Positions 17,633 to 25,429 of a DNA stretch of 64,000 bases are shown piece after piece; position 1 is the first letter of the stretch; each line of letters starts with the position of its first letter. This DNA comes from Winogradskyella aurantia (GTDB taxonomy: Bacteria; Bacteroidota; Bacteroidia; Flavobacteriales; Flavobacteriaceae): the NCBI RefSeq assembly GCF_002266855.1, contig NZ_NGJN01000002.1:124001-188000 (forward strand), in the 5' to 3' direction. A program made the position numbers and the translations under genes. Under the pieces are notes generated by a model. The model did not search any database. It had not been told where the DNA came from and saw only the letters and a program-made list of their open reading frames with translations.

Positions 17633-17697
17633 AAGAGTATTAGTCACTCAAAATAATTACACCTAGTTTCTCTAGGTGGTAACGACTAATTACTCTT
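17633..17697. repeat. Long bulged inverted repeat overlapping the ppsA stop
   Basis: Outer arms AAGAGTATTAGTC (17633) and GACTAATTACTCTT (ending 17697) pair with one bulge. Inner arms TTACACCTAG and CTAGGTGGTAA pair with one bulge and a TTTCT loop. The ppsA stop codon sits in the right arm. On the minus strand A residues follow the stem, so it is not a canonical terminator; an mRNA 3'-stabilising structure is possible. Confidence 0.55.
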
Positions 17698-20107
17698 ATA
17701 AATAGCCGGAATCAATTAAAAAACCTATATTTTCATTTTGCTTTTCTGCTTTATTAATGTTTTCGATGCCTTGTAATAGTGCATCTGGATTAAATGAAAT
17801 ACTATCAATACCTTCTTTTACCAAAAAAGACGCAAACTCAGGAGAGTCGCTGGGTGCTTGTCCGCACAAGCCTATTTTTGTACGGGTTTTTTTAGCCAAT
17901 TGTATCGCCATTTTAATCATCTGTTTCGGAGCTTCATTGTTTTCATCAAACAGGTCCATCATTAATTCCGAATCTCTATCAATGCCTAAGGTAAGTTGTG
18001 TTAAATCGTTCGATCCAATCGAAAAACCATCAAAAATTTTAGCAAATTGTTCGGCTAATATGACATTACTTGGAATTTCTACCATGGTGTAAACTTCTAA
18101 ACCATGGACTCCACGTTTCAAACCATTTTCTGACATAACGGCTAATACTTTTTTGCCTTCCTCAATAGTTCTGCAAAATGGAATCATCACTTTTAAATTA
18201 GTCAAACCCATGTCGCCATGGACCTTTTTTATGGCTTTGCACTCTAAGGCAAAACCCGCTTTATATAAATCATTGTAATATCGTGATGCCCCTCTAAAAC
18301 CTAACATGGGGTTTTCTTCATGAGGTTCAAAATCTTTCCCTCCCATAAGATTGGCATATTCGTTGGTTTTAAAGTCACTTAACCGTACAATAACTTCTTT
18401 TGGGTAAAAAGCCGCAGCTATGGTTGCAATACCTTGTGATAGTTTATCCACAAAATAATCTTTCTTTTCGGGATAGGATTTTGTGATGTCTTGAATGGTT
18501 TTCCTTACAGCACTATCTTTTATCTTATCGAATTGCACTAATGCCATGGGATGTATTTTGACATAATGGGTAATGATAAATTCCATCCGTAATAGACCTA
18601 CACCATTATTTGGATAACGAGATAGCTGAAAGGCATTTTCTGGATCTGCAAGAATTAGTTTCACCTCGGTTTTAGGCATTTTTATATTTGAAAAGTCTAT
18701 TTGTTCTTCTTTAAAAGCACATTCCCCTTGATAGATATAGCCCGTTTTCCCTTGCGCACAAGACAAGGTAATTGTGTCGCCATTTTTTATGGATTTGGTG
18801 GCATCACCACATCCTACAATTGCCGCTACGCCCAGCTCGCGAGCTACAATAGCAGCATGGCTTGTTCTTCCTCCTTTATTGGTAACAATGCCTTTAACTT
18901 GTTTTAAAAGCGGATCCCAATCTGGGGTTATGGTGTCTGTTACAATAATAGTATCTGATGATAATGCTTCAGCTTCTTTGGGTGATTTTAAAAGTTGTGC
19001 GTTTCCGATAACTATTTTTGAGCCAACGGCATTTCCTTGCGTTAATAGTACTCCTTTTTTTAGAAGTGTATAGGCGATATGAATATTTTTATTTATGGTT
19101 TGATGTACCGTTTCAGGACGTGCTTGTGTAATAAACAATTCGTCGGTAATTCCATCTTTTGCCCATTCAATATCCATTGGTTTTTGATAATGGTCTTCTA
19201 TAAGCAAAGCCCATTTTGCCAAAGAAATAACGTCCTTGTCGGACAAGACAAATTGTTCTTGTTTCTCTATTGGCGTTTCTATATTTGTAGTTGTAATTTT
19301 TCCCTGCTGTGTTTCAGAATATACCATGGTTAGTTTTTTATCTCCTAAGACCTTTTGAATTATAGGGTGCTTTTTTTTAGCCAAACTTGGTTTAAAAACA
19401 TAAAATTCATCAGGATTGACAGTGCCTTGTACTATATTTTCGCCTAAACCCCAGATGCCCGAAAGTACAATGACATTGTCAAAACCAGATTCTGGTTCTA
19501 TTGTAAATCCGATACCAGAACAACCTTTATCTGAACGCACCATCCGCTGAACACCTACGGATAATGCAATAGTGCTGTGTTTAAATCCTTTGTCTTCTCT
19601 ATATTTTATGGCGCGATTGGTGTATAAGGACGCAAAGCACTTTTTTACCGCTTCTAGCACTGCTGTTGCTCCTTTAATATTCAAGTAGGTTTCATGCTGT
19701 CCAGCAAAACTAGCATCTGGTAAGTCCTCTGCGGTGGCACTACTTCGCACAGCAACTTCTTTCAAATCCTCGCTAAATAAATGGGTATAAGCTTCTGTGA
19801 TTTCTTTAGAAAATGTAGGAGACAACTTTCCATTTAAAATAAGCGTCCTAGCCTGTTTTCCTATATGTTCAAGATTTGCATATGTTTCTCTATTCAGGTC
19901 TTTCAAAAGGTCTTCTAACGCTGTTTGAATGTTGTTTTCTTTCAGAAACTCCCAAAAAGCAGCTGATGTTGTTGCAAAACCATTGGGAATGCTTACGCCT
20001 TTTGAAGTTAATTGGTTATACATTTCTCCTAAAGAGGCATTTTTCCCTCCTACAATATCCACATCATTTATGCCAATCTCACTAAATTTTTTAATACGCG
20101 ATTCCAT
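17696..20107 (-). CDS. ppsA: Phosphoenolpyruvate synthase
   Basis: This cytoplasmic enzyme makes PEP, AMP and phosphate from pyruvate and ATP. At 803 residues it has the full three-domain layout. The N-terminal ATP-grasp domain begins VGGKNASLGEMY and contains VRSSATAEDLPDASFAGQ. The swivelling phosphohistidine domain has GGRTSHAAIVARELG. The C-terminal TIM barrel has GFSIGSNDLTQLTLGIDRDS and GLCGQAPSD. With pckA at 1-2.7 kb the cell has two routes to PEP. A Crp/Fnr-type palindrome 66 bp before the start places it in the island regulon; ppsA genes occur in comparable anaerobic islands of other phyla. Confidence 0.96.
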   Translation of the reverse strand: MESRIKKFSEIGINDVDIVGGKNASLGEMYNQLTSKGVSIPNGFATTSAAFWEFLKENNIQTALEDLLKDLNRETYANLEHIGKQARTLILNGKLSPTFSKEITEAYTHLFSEDLKEVAVRSSATAEDLPDASFAGQHETYLNIKGATAVLEAVKKCFASLYTNRAIKYREDKGFKHSTIALSVGVQRMVRSDKGCSGIGFTIEPESGFDNVIVLSGIWGLGENIVQGTVNPDEFYVFKPSLAKKKHPIIQKVLGDKKLTMVYSETQQGKITTTNIETPIEKQEQFVLSDKDVISLAKWALLIEDHYQKPMDIEWAKDGITDELFITQARPETVHQTINKNIHIAYTLLKKGVLLTQGNAVGSKIVIGNAQLLKSPKEAEALSSDTIIVTDTITPDWDPLLKQVKGIVTNKGGRTSHAAIVARELGVAAIVGCGDATKSIKNGDTITLSCAQGKTGYIYQGECAFKEEQIDFSNIKMPKTEVKLILADPENAFQLSRYPNNGVGLLRMEFIITHYVKIHPMALVQFDKIKDSAVRKTIQDITKSYPEKKDYFVDKLSQGIATIAAAFYPKEVIVRLSDFKTNEYANLMGGKDFEPHEENPMLGFRGASRYYNDLYKAGFALECKAIKKVHGDMGLTNLKVMIPFCRTIEEGKKVLAVMSENGLKRGVHGLEVYTMVEIPSNVILAEQFAKIFDGFSIGSNDLTQLTLGIDRDSELMMDLFDENNEAPKQMIKMAIQLAKKTRTKIGLCGQAPSDSPEFASFLVKEGIDSISFNPDALLQGIENINKAEKQNENIGFLIDSGYL

Positions 20108-20136
20108 CTTTTGATTGCTTTTGATTTATGTCAATT

Positions 20137-20180
20137 TAAAAATACTGCGATGTTGGACGTTCTAAAATGATATAGGTCAG
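20137..20180 (-). promoter_or_regulatory. Crp/Fnr-type operator and -7 box for ppsA
   Basis: The site at 20167-20180 (CTGACCTATATCAT on the minus strand) and TATTTTTA (20137-20144, minus strand) have centres 33 bp apart. The predicted RNA start is near 20132, 25 nt before the ATG. Confidence 0.7.
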
Positions 20181-20206
20181 TATGGTGTGGATTTAAACTT
20201 TAAAGA

Positions 20207-20250
20207 CTGAGGAAGATCATTTTATAGGGTTTATGTAATCACTATTTTCG
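20207..20250 (+). promoter_or_regulatory. Crp/Fnr-type operator and -7 box for dodecin
   Basis: CTGAGGAAGATCAT (20207-20220) and TATTTTCG (20243-20250) have centres 33 bp apart. The core is less symmetrical than the others, but spacing and distance to the start (66 bp) match the divergent ppsA site exactly. Confidence 0.62.
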
Positions 20251-20279
20251 AATTATATTAATCATAAAATCAAAGGATT

Positions 20280-20483
20280 ATGTCAGTATTAAAAGTGATA
20301 GAAGTATTAGGTAACTCTACAATTAGCTTTGATGACGCCGTTAAAAATGTTGTCGCAGAAGCCTCTAAAACAGTAAAAAATATCAAGTCTGTTTATGTGA
20401 AAGACATGCAAGCAACGGTTAACAACAATGAGGTGACCCAATACAGGGTAACTACAAAGGTATGTTTTGGTATTACGGATTAG
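20280..20483 (+). CDS. Dodecin family flavin/CoA-binding protein
   Basis: This 67-residue protein has the dodecin fold signature: a short strand VLKVIEVLGNSTISFDDAVKNVV, then helix and two strands ending YRVTTKVCFGI. Dodecins form hollow dodecamers that store flavins or bind CoA and flavin, and they protect flavins and reduce light or redox damage. It is a single-gene unit between its own operator and a terminator at 20492. It is divergent from ppsA, each with a separate palindrome. Together with the flavin-nucleotide-binding protein at 24966 it points to flavin handling in this regulon. Confidence 0.9.
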   Translation: MSVLKVIEVLGNSTISFDDAVKNVVAEASKTVKNIKSVYVKDMQATVNNNEVTQYRVTTKVCFGITD

Positions 20484-20491
20484 TTAGGTTG

Positions 20492-20546
20492 AGGATTCCT
20501 TAAAAGTAATCAGATTTCTGATTTACGTTTTTGGAATCCTTTTTTA
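20492..20546 (+). terminator. Composite terminator after dodecin
   Basis: Outer arms AGGATTCC and GGAATCCT (20492-20499, 20533-20540) enclose a second stem, AATCAG/CTGATT with loop ATTT. The outer arm is followed by six T. The convergent polymerase gene ends at 20547. Confidence 0.75.
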
Positions 20547-21443
20547 TTATGTCATCTTCTTTATTTTGTGCATTGCACTATCTGTACTTTTGGCATTTTG
20601 CTCAAAATCCTCCCAAGGATTAGTCTTTTTTTCTAACCGGTCAACAATGTTGTCAATAGTATATGTTTGAGCGGTTAGTGCCCTATTATCCAATTCATCC
20701 CAGCTTAAAAGGGTTGCTACTGGAGCGTTTTCTATAGCACGAATGGAGAAGGGTGCAACACTGGTTTGCCCATATGAGTTTCTTATATAATCAATAAAAA
20801 GCCGTCCTTTACGCTTATCCTTTCTAACAGCGGTGGTAAATTCATTTGGGCTATTACTACAAATATAATGGGAAACTAACCTTGAAAATTCATGCATAGT
20901 ATCAAAGGATTCATCTGCTTTTAAGGGCACCGCAATATGCAGTCCTCTAGAACCCGTGGTCATCAAAAAGGCTTTTAGTTCGAGTTCGTTTTCTAAAAGA
21001 TTGCGTACTGCTTTAGCCGCTTTTATGGCGAGTTTAAAATCGTCTTTTGGTGGGTCTAGGTCAAAAATGAGTTTATCCGGATATTCTATTTTATCTATTC
21101 TACTCAACGTTACGTGAAACGTTAATGCATATTGACTTACGAGGTAACTCAATACGTCTTTAGAGTTACATAATACATGATTTACCGAACCCCCTTGTTT
21201 TTTTACCTTTACTGTCGGAATCCAATCTGGAAAATAATCTGGGATATGCTTTTGAAAAAAACCTTCTTTGTCAATCCCATTTGGAAATCGTTGCATGGTT
21301 AATGGACGATCTTTTAAGTAAGGAAGTATATAGTCCGAAATAGTATAGTAATACTCAAGTACATTTTGTTTGGTAATGCCCGAAACAGGAAACAGTATTT
21401 TGTCTTTGTGTGTTTGTCTGGATTTATTGAGTGATAAATTCAT
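20547..21443 (-). CDS. Stand-alone LigD-type primase-polymerase
   Basis: The 298-residue protein is the polymerase domain of bacterial DNA ligase D (archaeo-eukaryotic primase superfamily) without ligase or nuclease domains. Visible motifs are PLTMQRFPNGIDKEGFFQKH, the catalytic Asp pair in LIFDLDPPKDDF, the GSRGLHIAVPL motif and the third Asp in KGRLFIDYIRN. It would extend DNA ends with ribo- or deoxynucleotides during non-homologous end joining. No Ku or ligase lies in the window. It is downstream of BON protein 1 in the same direction, but a terminator stands between, so it may have its own weak promoter or depend on read-through. Confidence 0.93.
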   Translation of the reverse strand: MNLSLNKSRQTHKDKILFPVSGITKQNVLEYYYTISDYILPYLKDRPLTMQRFPNGIDKEGFFQKHIPDYFPDWIPTVKVKKQGGSVNHVLCNSKDVLSYLVSQYALTFHVTLSRIDKIEYPDKLIFDLDPPKDDFKLAIKAAKAVRNLLENELELKAFLMTTGSRGLHIAVPLKADESFDTMHEFSRLVSHYICSNSPNEFTTAVRKDKRKGRLFIDYIRNSYGQTSVAPFSIRAIENAPVATLLSWDELDNRALTAQTYTIDNIVDRLEKKTNPWEDFEQNAKSTDSAMHKIKKMT

Positions 21444-21505
21444 TTTTTAAGATTTTGTAATTATGCCTTCCCAAATTCAATAGTATTTAAAACCTGCGAT
21501 AGAGA

Positions 21506-21549
21506 TGAAAAAATGTCCTAACTATGTATGAGATAAGTAGGACATTTTA
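21506..21549 (-). terminator. Terminator between BON protein 1 and the polymerase gene
   Basis: Arms AAATGTCCTA (21511-21520) and TAGGACATTT (21538-21547) enclose a 17-base loop. On the minus strand the stem is followed by a T run (A run 21508-21513). Confidence 0.65.
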
Positions 21550-21582
21550 AACAAACTAAATAAAATACTAGTTAACCTTTAC

Positions 21583-22251
21583 CTAAGCATATTCAGGGTA
21601 GTATTCTATTTTTAGTTCATTTTTCACATGATACACTCCGGGTGCTTTGTAAGCAGCTTCTCTAGCTTCTTCTTTTTCGGCAAGAGAATGCACTGTGCCT
21701 TTCAAGGTTACGGTATGTCCATCAACGTCCACTTTAATATTTTTGGCTTCAAGATCTGCTGAGCGCTCAAATGCTTTAACAATCTTGTTTTTAATGTCTC
21801 CAGTTTTAACCTCTTGTTTTAAGGTTATATTATTGGATACGTATTTTACGCCTAAAATATTTTCAATGGCTTTTTTAGCAGCGTCCCTTTGAAAATCCCA
21901 ATTTACTTGTCCAGTTAAGTAGACCCAACCGTCTTCAACTTTTACCATGATTTGATCCTTTGGAACAGAAATATTCCATTCTAATGCATTGACCACTGCT
22001 TTTGCTATTTCCTTATCTGTCTTTTTATAGGAATCTCCAAATTTAACTACAATATCTTCAGCTACGGCTTTAACGCCATATACGCGCTTCGCTGCTTTTT
22101 CTGCTGCCATTTTTTTATAGTAATTATCTACAGTACCTGAGAGTGTTACAACCCCATTTTCTACTTCAACTCCAATCTCTGTTTCATCTACAGTTTTTTC
22201 CCAAGCTAATTCATCTAAAACATCTTTTTTAATGCTTGCATCTGTTTTCAT
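21583..22251 (-). CDS. Triple BON-domain protein 1
   Basis: This 222-residue protein is built of three BON domains (about residues 1-70, 78-145 and 150-217), each with the GVEV-x-NG-x-V-x-LSGTV type strand and a following amphipathic helix. It has no signal peptide, so it is probably cytoplasmic, unlike OsmY. BON domains bind membranes or phospholipids and are common in osmotic and stationary-phase proteins. It is closely similar to the protein at 26197-26850 across its whole length. Its promoter carries an operator at 22319 but the -7 match is weaker. Confidence 0.92.
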   Translation of the reverse strand: MKTDASIKKDVLDELAWEKTVDETEIGVEVENGVVTLSGTVDNYYKKMAAEKAAKRVYGVKAVAEDIVVKFGDSYKKTDKEIAKAVVNALEWNISVPKDQIMVKVEDGWVYLTGQVNWDFQRDAAKKAIENILGVKYVSNNITLKQEVKTGDIKNKIVKAFERSADLEAKNIKVDVDGHTVTLKGTVHSLAEKEEAREAAYKAPGVYHVKNELKIEYYPEYA

Positions 22252-22288
22252 GATTCTAAAATTTTTAATTAAACAATTAATAGTACCA

Positions 22289-22332
22289 TGAATGTATTTT
22301 AATCGTAAGTCACTGGGAATGATATATATCAG
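22289..22332 (-). promoter_or_regulatory. Crp/Fnr-type operator for BON protein 1
   Basis: ATGATATATATCAG (22319-22332). At 33 bp on the minus strand is TACATTCA (22289-22296), only four of six fixed -7 positions. Confidence 0.6.
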
Positions 22333-22389
22333 CTAACTAAATTTTAACATTATTTTAATCCTAAGTGTGGGACTCAATTAACACATAGA

Positions 22390-22437
22390 ATGACCTACGT
22401 CATTTTTTAAGTTCTGATATAGTTTGACCTTTATCAT
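22390..22437 (+). promoter_or_regulatory. Two Crp/Fnr-type sites before the sigma-like gene
   Basis: ATGACCTACGTCAT (22390-22403) lies 60 bp before the ATG, in activating position. A second TGA-N6-TCA site, TTGACCTTTATCAT (22424-22437), overlaps the expected -7/start region, where a bound protein would block RNA polymerase. The -7 box proper (GACCTTTA) is inside this second site. Confidence 0.6.
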
Positions 22438-22456
22438 TCAGATTAAAACAAAAAAA

Positions 22457-23236
22457 ATGAAAAGTACGGTTTCATATTCACAGAAAAATGAATTTAAAGT
22501 CATTGTCGATCATACATTTTCAGATCTGGTATCGTCAAAAAAGAAAGCTGATAAAATGGCTTTCAATCAACACGTACTTAAAATAGTGCCAGCAATCAAA
22601 AAGTATATTAACGGTCGATTGAGTACAGCTATAAAAAAAGGTCATTTTTCTCAGGGCAAGTACAGGGCGGATGATTTTATAGATCAGCTTTTTATTGAAA
22701 TCTATGACCATGTAGACGAAATTAAAGATGAAAAGCAATTTTACTTATGGCTATTTAAAAAAACCAACGAATTATTGGAGGATACTATTGTTGAGGAAGA
22801 ATTTGATGATTTTTTCTTTAAGATTATTGATTCTTATTCAAGGCCAGAGTGGGATGCTATGGAAGAAAAATTTACTAAAGATGCAGATGGAGATTTTGTA
22901 ATGATTGAGGACCTTGATGATCGATCATACAACCACAATGATTATACGTTAAACCATGTGTTTATAGAGGATAACGAAGAGGAATTAACTGAAAAATTGG
23001 ATGAAGAGATAACAGAAGAGGCTATTGATCGTCACATACAAATGGTACTTCATAATTTGCCACTACCCATGCGCATTGTGTTTGAGCTCTCCACACAACA
23101 GCATCTGAGTTTGGATGATATTGCCGAAATAAGAAATAGCTCAATTAGTGAGGTTCAAAGTTTGCTTAAAGACGCAAGAAGGGCCTTGCAAGTAAGTTTT
23201 TTTAATAGGTATATGAATAGCAGTAATACGAAATAA
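22457..23236 (+). CDS. Sigma-70-like regulatory protein
   Basis: The protein has 259 residues from the ATG at 22457; an upstream in-frame TTG at 22424 is rejected because it lies inside an operator-like palindrome. The C-terminal 60 residues look like sigma region 4 (LPLPMRIVFELSTQQHLSLDDIA, then SEVQSLLKDARRAL). The N-terminal part (ADDFIDQLFIEIYDHV, FYLWLFKKTNELL) weakly resembles sigma region 2. In between is an acidic insertion of about 70 residues not seen in classical ECF factors. It may be an alternative sigma factor or a derived regulator of the island. A coiled-coil gene follows after 12 bp. Confidence 0.65.
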   Translation: MKSTVSYSQKNEFKVIVDHTFSDLVSSKKKADKMAFNQHVLKIVPAIKKYINGRLSTAIKKGHFSQGKYRADDFIDQLFIEIYDHVDEIKDEKQFYLWLFKKTNELLEDTIVEEEFDDFFFKIIDSYSRPEWDAMEEKFTKDADGDFVMIEDLDDRSYNHNDYTLNHVFIEDNEEELTEKLDEEITEEAIDRHIQMVLHNLPLPMRIVFELSTQQHLSLDDIAEIRNSSISEVQSLLKDARRALQVSFFNRYMNSSNTK

Positions 23237-23248
23237 AAACTAGACATT

Positions 23249-23656
23249 ATGAAAACCACAACTTCCAATCCAAAAGCCCAAATTTTGTTAGGTGCTGGAT
23301 TAGATATTTTGCACTTTGAAAGTAAAGAATGGTTAGATACCATTGCGTTTTGGAAAGATGAAGTAAAGTTTTTCAATAATTTATTAAAGAAAAAAGAAGT
23401 TTCAAAAAAAAGTAATCCAGACTATGAAAATATGCTTAAGAATCTTGATAAAATTCATGTTGATTTGTTTGAGGATTTAGAAGATAGCATTGTTGAGCAT
23501 GAGAAGCTTTTGGCTCGGATAGAACAAGGGGAATATGGATTATCTGATGCTGAGTATAGGGAAAGACATCGTATTTTACTTGAGAGAATGGATACGTTTA
23601 AACATGATTTTAAAGTATTTAAAAGAATCGTTTTTGACTATGCAAAAAACCTTTAA
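23249..23656 (+). CDS. Small helical stress-island protein, paralogue A
   Basis: This 135-residue, highly charged, all-helical protein has no signal peptide or recognised family. It shares a pattern with proteins at 26882-27268 and 33707-34165: a Trp, then FW-x-DE-x-K-x-FNN-x-L, a long coiled-coil-like middle with an HE-x-x-LLARI segment, a short loop, and a C-terminal RMDTFKHDFKVFKR helix. The similarity suggests a four-helix-bundle family used repeatedly in this island. It follows the sigma-like gene by 12 bp and is probably cotranscribed. Confidence 0.65.
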   Translation: MKTTTSNPKAQILLGAGLDILHFESKEWLDTIAFWKDEVKFFNNLLKKKEVSKKSNPDYENMLKNLDKIHVDLFEDLEDSIVEHEKLLARIEQGEYGLSDAEYRERHRILLERMDTFKHDFKVFKRIVFDYAKNL

Positions 23657-23738
23657 TAAAGACAGTTGATTGAAGCACTATTTTATAACGCATCAGTGTT
23701 TTATATAGCAACTCTAATTTGGTGATAAAATATATTCC

Positions 23739-24098
23739 ATGGATTTAATAATATATACAAAGCAATATAAGGAACCTGACGCTATTAGTGTTTTTTTGGA
23801 TTTTTATTACAGTCTAAATATGACACATCTAGCGAGCGATTTGTTAGATAAAGGATTATCACCAGATAAAATCACTCAGGCCGTTGCAGCTGCTATGAAA
23901 ATAGCTAACGCTTCGGGATTGGAGACAATGAAGCACTTCATGCCCGTGTACAGTAACTTAGACCACTGTATCATTCAAGACTGTAAACTTTCCCATTTAG
24001 CTTATGGATTGGTACTTATGAATGCTGATGCAGATTTACCAATTGTTGGCCAATTTCAAGTAGATTTATTACTCAAGTATTTGGAAAGGATCCATTAA
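23739..24098 (+). CDS. Hypothetical protein, function unknown
   Basis: This 119-residue soluble protein has no recognised motif. It has a predicted helix-rich N-terminus (VFLDFYYSLNMTHLASDLLDKG), a helix starting SPDKITQAVAAAMKIAN, and a C-terminal helix. Cysteines occur in DHCIIQDCK, spaced CxxxxxC, which could bind metal or form a disulfide. It stands 82 bp after paralogue A, and no palindrome precedes it, so it may be the third gene of the sigma-like transcript. Confidence 0.5.
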   Translation: MDLIIYTKQYKEPDAISVFLDFYYSLNMTHLASDLLDKGLSPDKITQAVAAAMKIANASGLETMKHFMPVYSNLDHCIIQDCKLSHLAYGLVLMNADADLPIVGQFQVDLLLKYLERIH

Positions 24099-24112
24099 GG
24101 GTCAGCTATATT

Positions 24113-24838
24113 TTAGTGTTCACCATACCACCACCTACTTTTAGATGCTTTATTACTTATAAGCGTGCTATAATTGTTTTCTAATTCCGAGTTGATACAA
24201 TTCATCCCTTCAGTTACAGAATCCGTCACAAAAAAAAGCTTCAAATCATTTTCAGAAATTGTTCTAAACTTTTGCATCACTTGTGTTTGCTCTAATAATT
24301 TAGACCAATACGATTCACCAAACAGAATGACGGGAAAATTGAATATTTTTTTGGTTTGCAACAAAGTGAGTGTTTCAAAAAGTTCATCCATAGTACCAAA
24401 TCCGCCAGGAAAGACAACAAAGGCATAAGAATATTTCAATAACAATACTTTCCTGACATAAAAATGATTCATGGTTAAATGGAAATCCAGATATGGATTA
24501 GGATGTTGTTCTTTTTGTAATTGTATATTACATCCAACGGATTGGCCAGAGACATCTTTTGCACCTCGATTGGCCGCTTCCATAATACCTGGTCCTCCTC
24601 CTGTCATAACCGTGAAACCTTTCTCTGCTATTAATTGCCCAAATGCTCTAGCTTGCTTATAATAGATATTGTCTTCTTGAAACCTTGCTGAGCCAAAAAC
24701 AGTAATGCATGGATTCACAAAATGTAATTTTCTAAATCCGTGTATAAATTCAGATGCAATGGAAAGTACACTTAAGAACTCCATAATTCGACTTCGTTTT
24801 CCTACAAGAAATCGGGCTTCTTTGTCGTGTTGTTTCAT
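24113..24838 (-). CDS. LOG family nucleotide phosphoribohydrolase-like protein
   Basis: This is a cytoplasmic Rossmann-like protein of 241 residues. The family signatures are VMTGGGPGIMEAANRGA and the active-site motif FPGGFGTMDELFETLTLLQ (PGGxGTxxE). LOG enzymes split nucleoside 5'-monophosphates into base and ribose 5-phosphate (cytokinin activation in plants); bacterial paralogues may degrade AMP or damaged nucleotides. It shares a single intergenic palindrome with the divergent flavin-binding gene. It is convergent with the 23739 gene (14-bp gap). Confidence 0.93.
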   Translation of the reverse strand: MKQHDKEARFLVGKRSRIMEFLSVLSIASEFIHGFRKLHFVNPCITVFGSARFQEDNIYYKQARAFGQLIAEKGFTVMTGGGPGIMEAANRGAKDVSGQSVGCNIQLQKEQHPNPYLDFHLTMNHFYVRKVLLLKYSYAFVVFPGGFGTMDELFETLTLLQTKKIFNFPVILFGESYWSKLLEQTQVMQKFRTISENDLKLFFVTDSVTEGMNCINSELENNYSTLISNKASKSRWWYGEH

Positions 24839-24855
24839 ATTATAAAATTGTGGCT

Positions 24856-24929
24856 TAAATATATTGTGAACTCTTGTAACTTAAACTGATTGTGGTCATT
24901 TCACTACTTGTTTCTATCAATTTACTTTG
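24856..24929. promoter_or_regulatory. Shared divergent promoter region with one Crp/Fnr-type operator
   Basis: The palindrome CTGATTGTGGTCAT (24886-24899) has TATATTTA 33 bp away on the minus strand (24856-24863, for the LOG gene) and TTACTTTG 33 bp away on the plus strand (24922-24929, for the flavin-binding gene). One dimer could activate both directions from -41.5. Confidence 0.68.
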
Positions 24930-24965
24930 TAGAATACCTATGTAACTTAAAAAACGAGCAGCATT

Positions 24966-25415
24966 ATGTTAGGCGAATTAAATTCTAAACAGATTGAGCA
25001 TATTTTACACAGTTCAATTATTGGTCGTATAGGATGTCATGCAGAGGACATAACCTACGTGGTACCAGTCACCTATGCTTACGACGGTACTCATGTTTAT
25101 GGCCACACGAAAGACGGAATGAAAATAGACATGATGAGGAAAAACCCAATTATATGCTTTGAAGTCGATGTCATAGATAATATGAGTAATTGGCGAAGCG
25201 TTATTGCCTGGGGAACATTCGAAGAATTAAAAACGCCATATGAACGCAAGAACGCCATGAACATCCTAATGGATAAAGTCATGCCGTTGATGACCGGTGA
25301 AACCACTATTAGTCATTCTATGTCCGATTCTCACCAAAGCACTATTGAGTCTATGAAAGGGGTGGTCTATAGAATTGAACTGACTAAAAAAACAGGACGA
25401 TTTGAAAAAACCTAA
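24966..25415 (+). CDS. Pyridoxamine 5'-phosphate oxidase family flavin-binding protein
   Basis: This 149-residue split-barrel protein begins MLGELNSKQIEHILHSSIIGRIGCH, a hallmark of the family of small FMN-binding proteins related to NimA/flavoredoxin. Conserved features are YVVPVTYAYDGTHVYGHT and the WRSVIAWGTFEEL strand. Likely roles are FMN- or F420-like cofactor binding and reduction of nitro or heme compounds; the substrate is not predictable. It is activated from the shared palindrome with the LOG gene. It converges with exonuclease III, with 14 bp between the stops. Confidence 0.88.
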   Translation: MLGELNSKQIEHILHSSIIGRIGCHAEDITYVVPVTYAYDGTHVYGHTKDGMKIDMMRKNPIICFEVDVIDNMSNWRSVIAWGTFEELKTPYERKNAMNILMDKVMPLMTGETTISHSMSDSHQSTIESMKGVVYRIELTKKTGRFEKT

Positions 25416-25429
25416 TAAAAAGAATCAAA

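Noticed and set aside
17633..17697. Long hairpin at the ppsA stop as its terminator
   Set aside because: On the minus strand the stem is followed by A residues, not T, so it does not look like an intrinsic terminator.
22424..22456. Upstream TTG start for the sigma-like protein
   Set aside because: The codon lies inside an operator-like palindrome and the expected -7 region; the ATG at 22457 is better placed.
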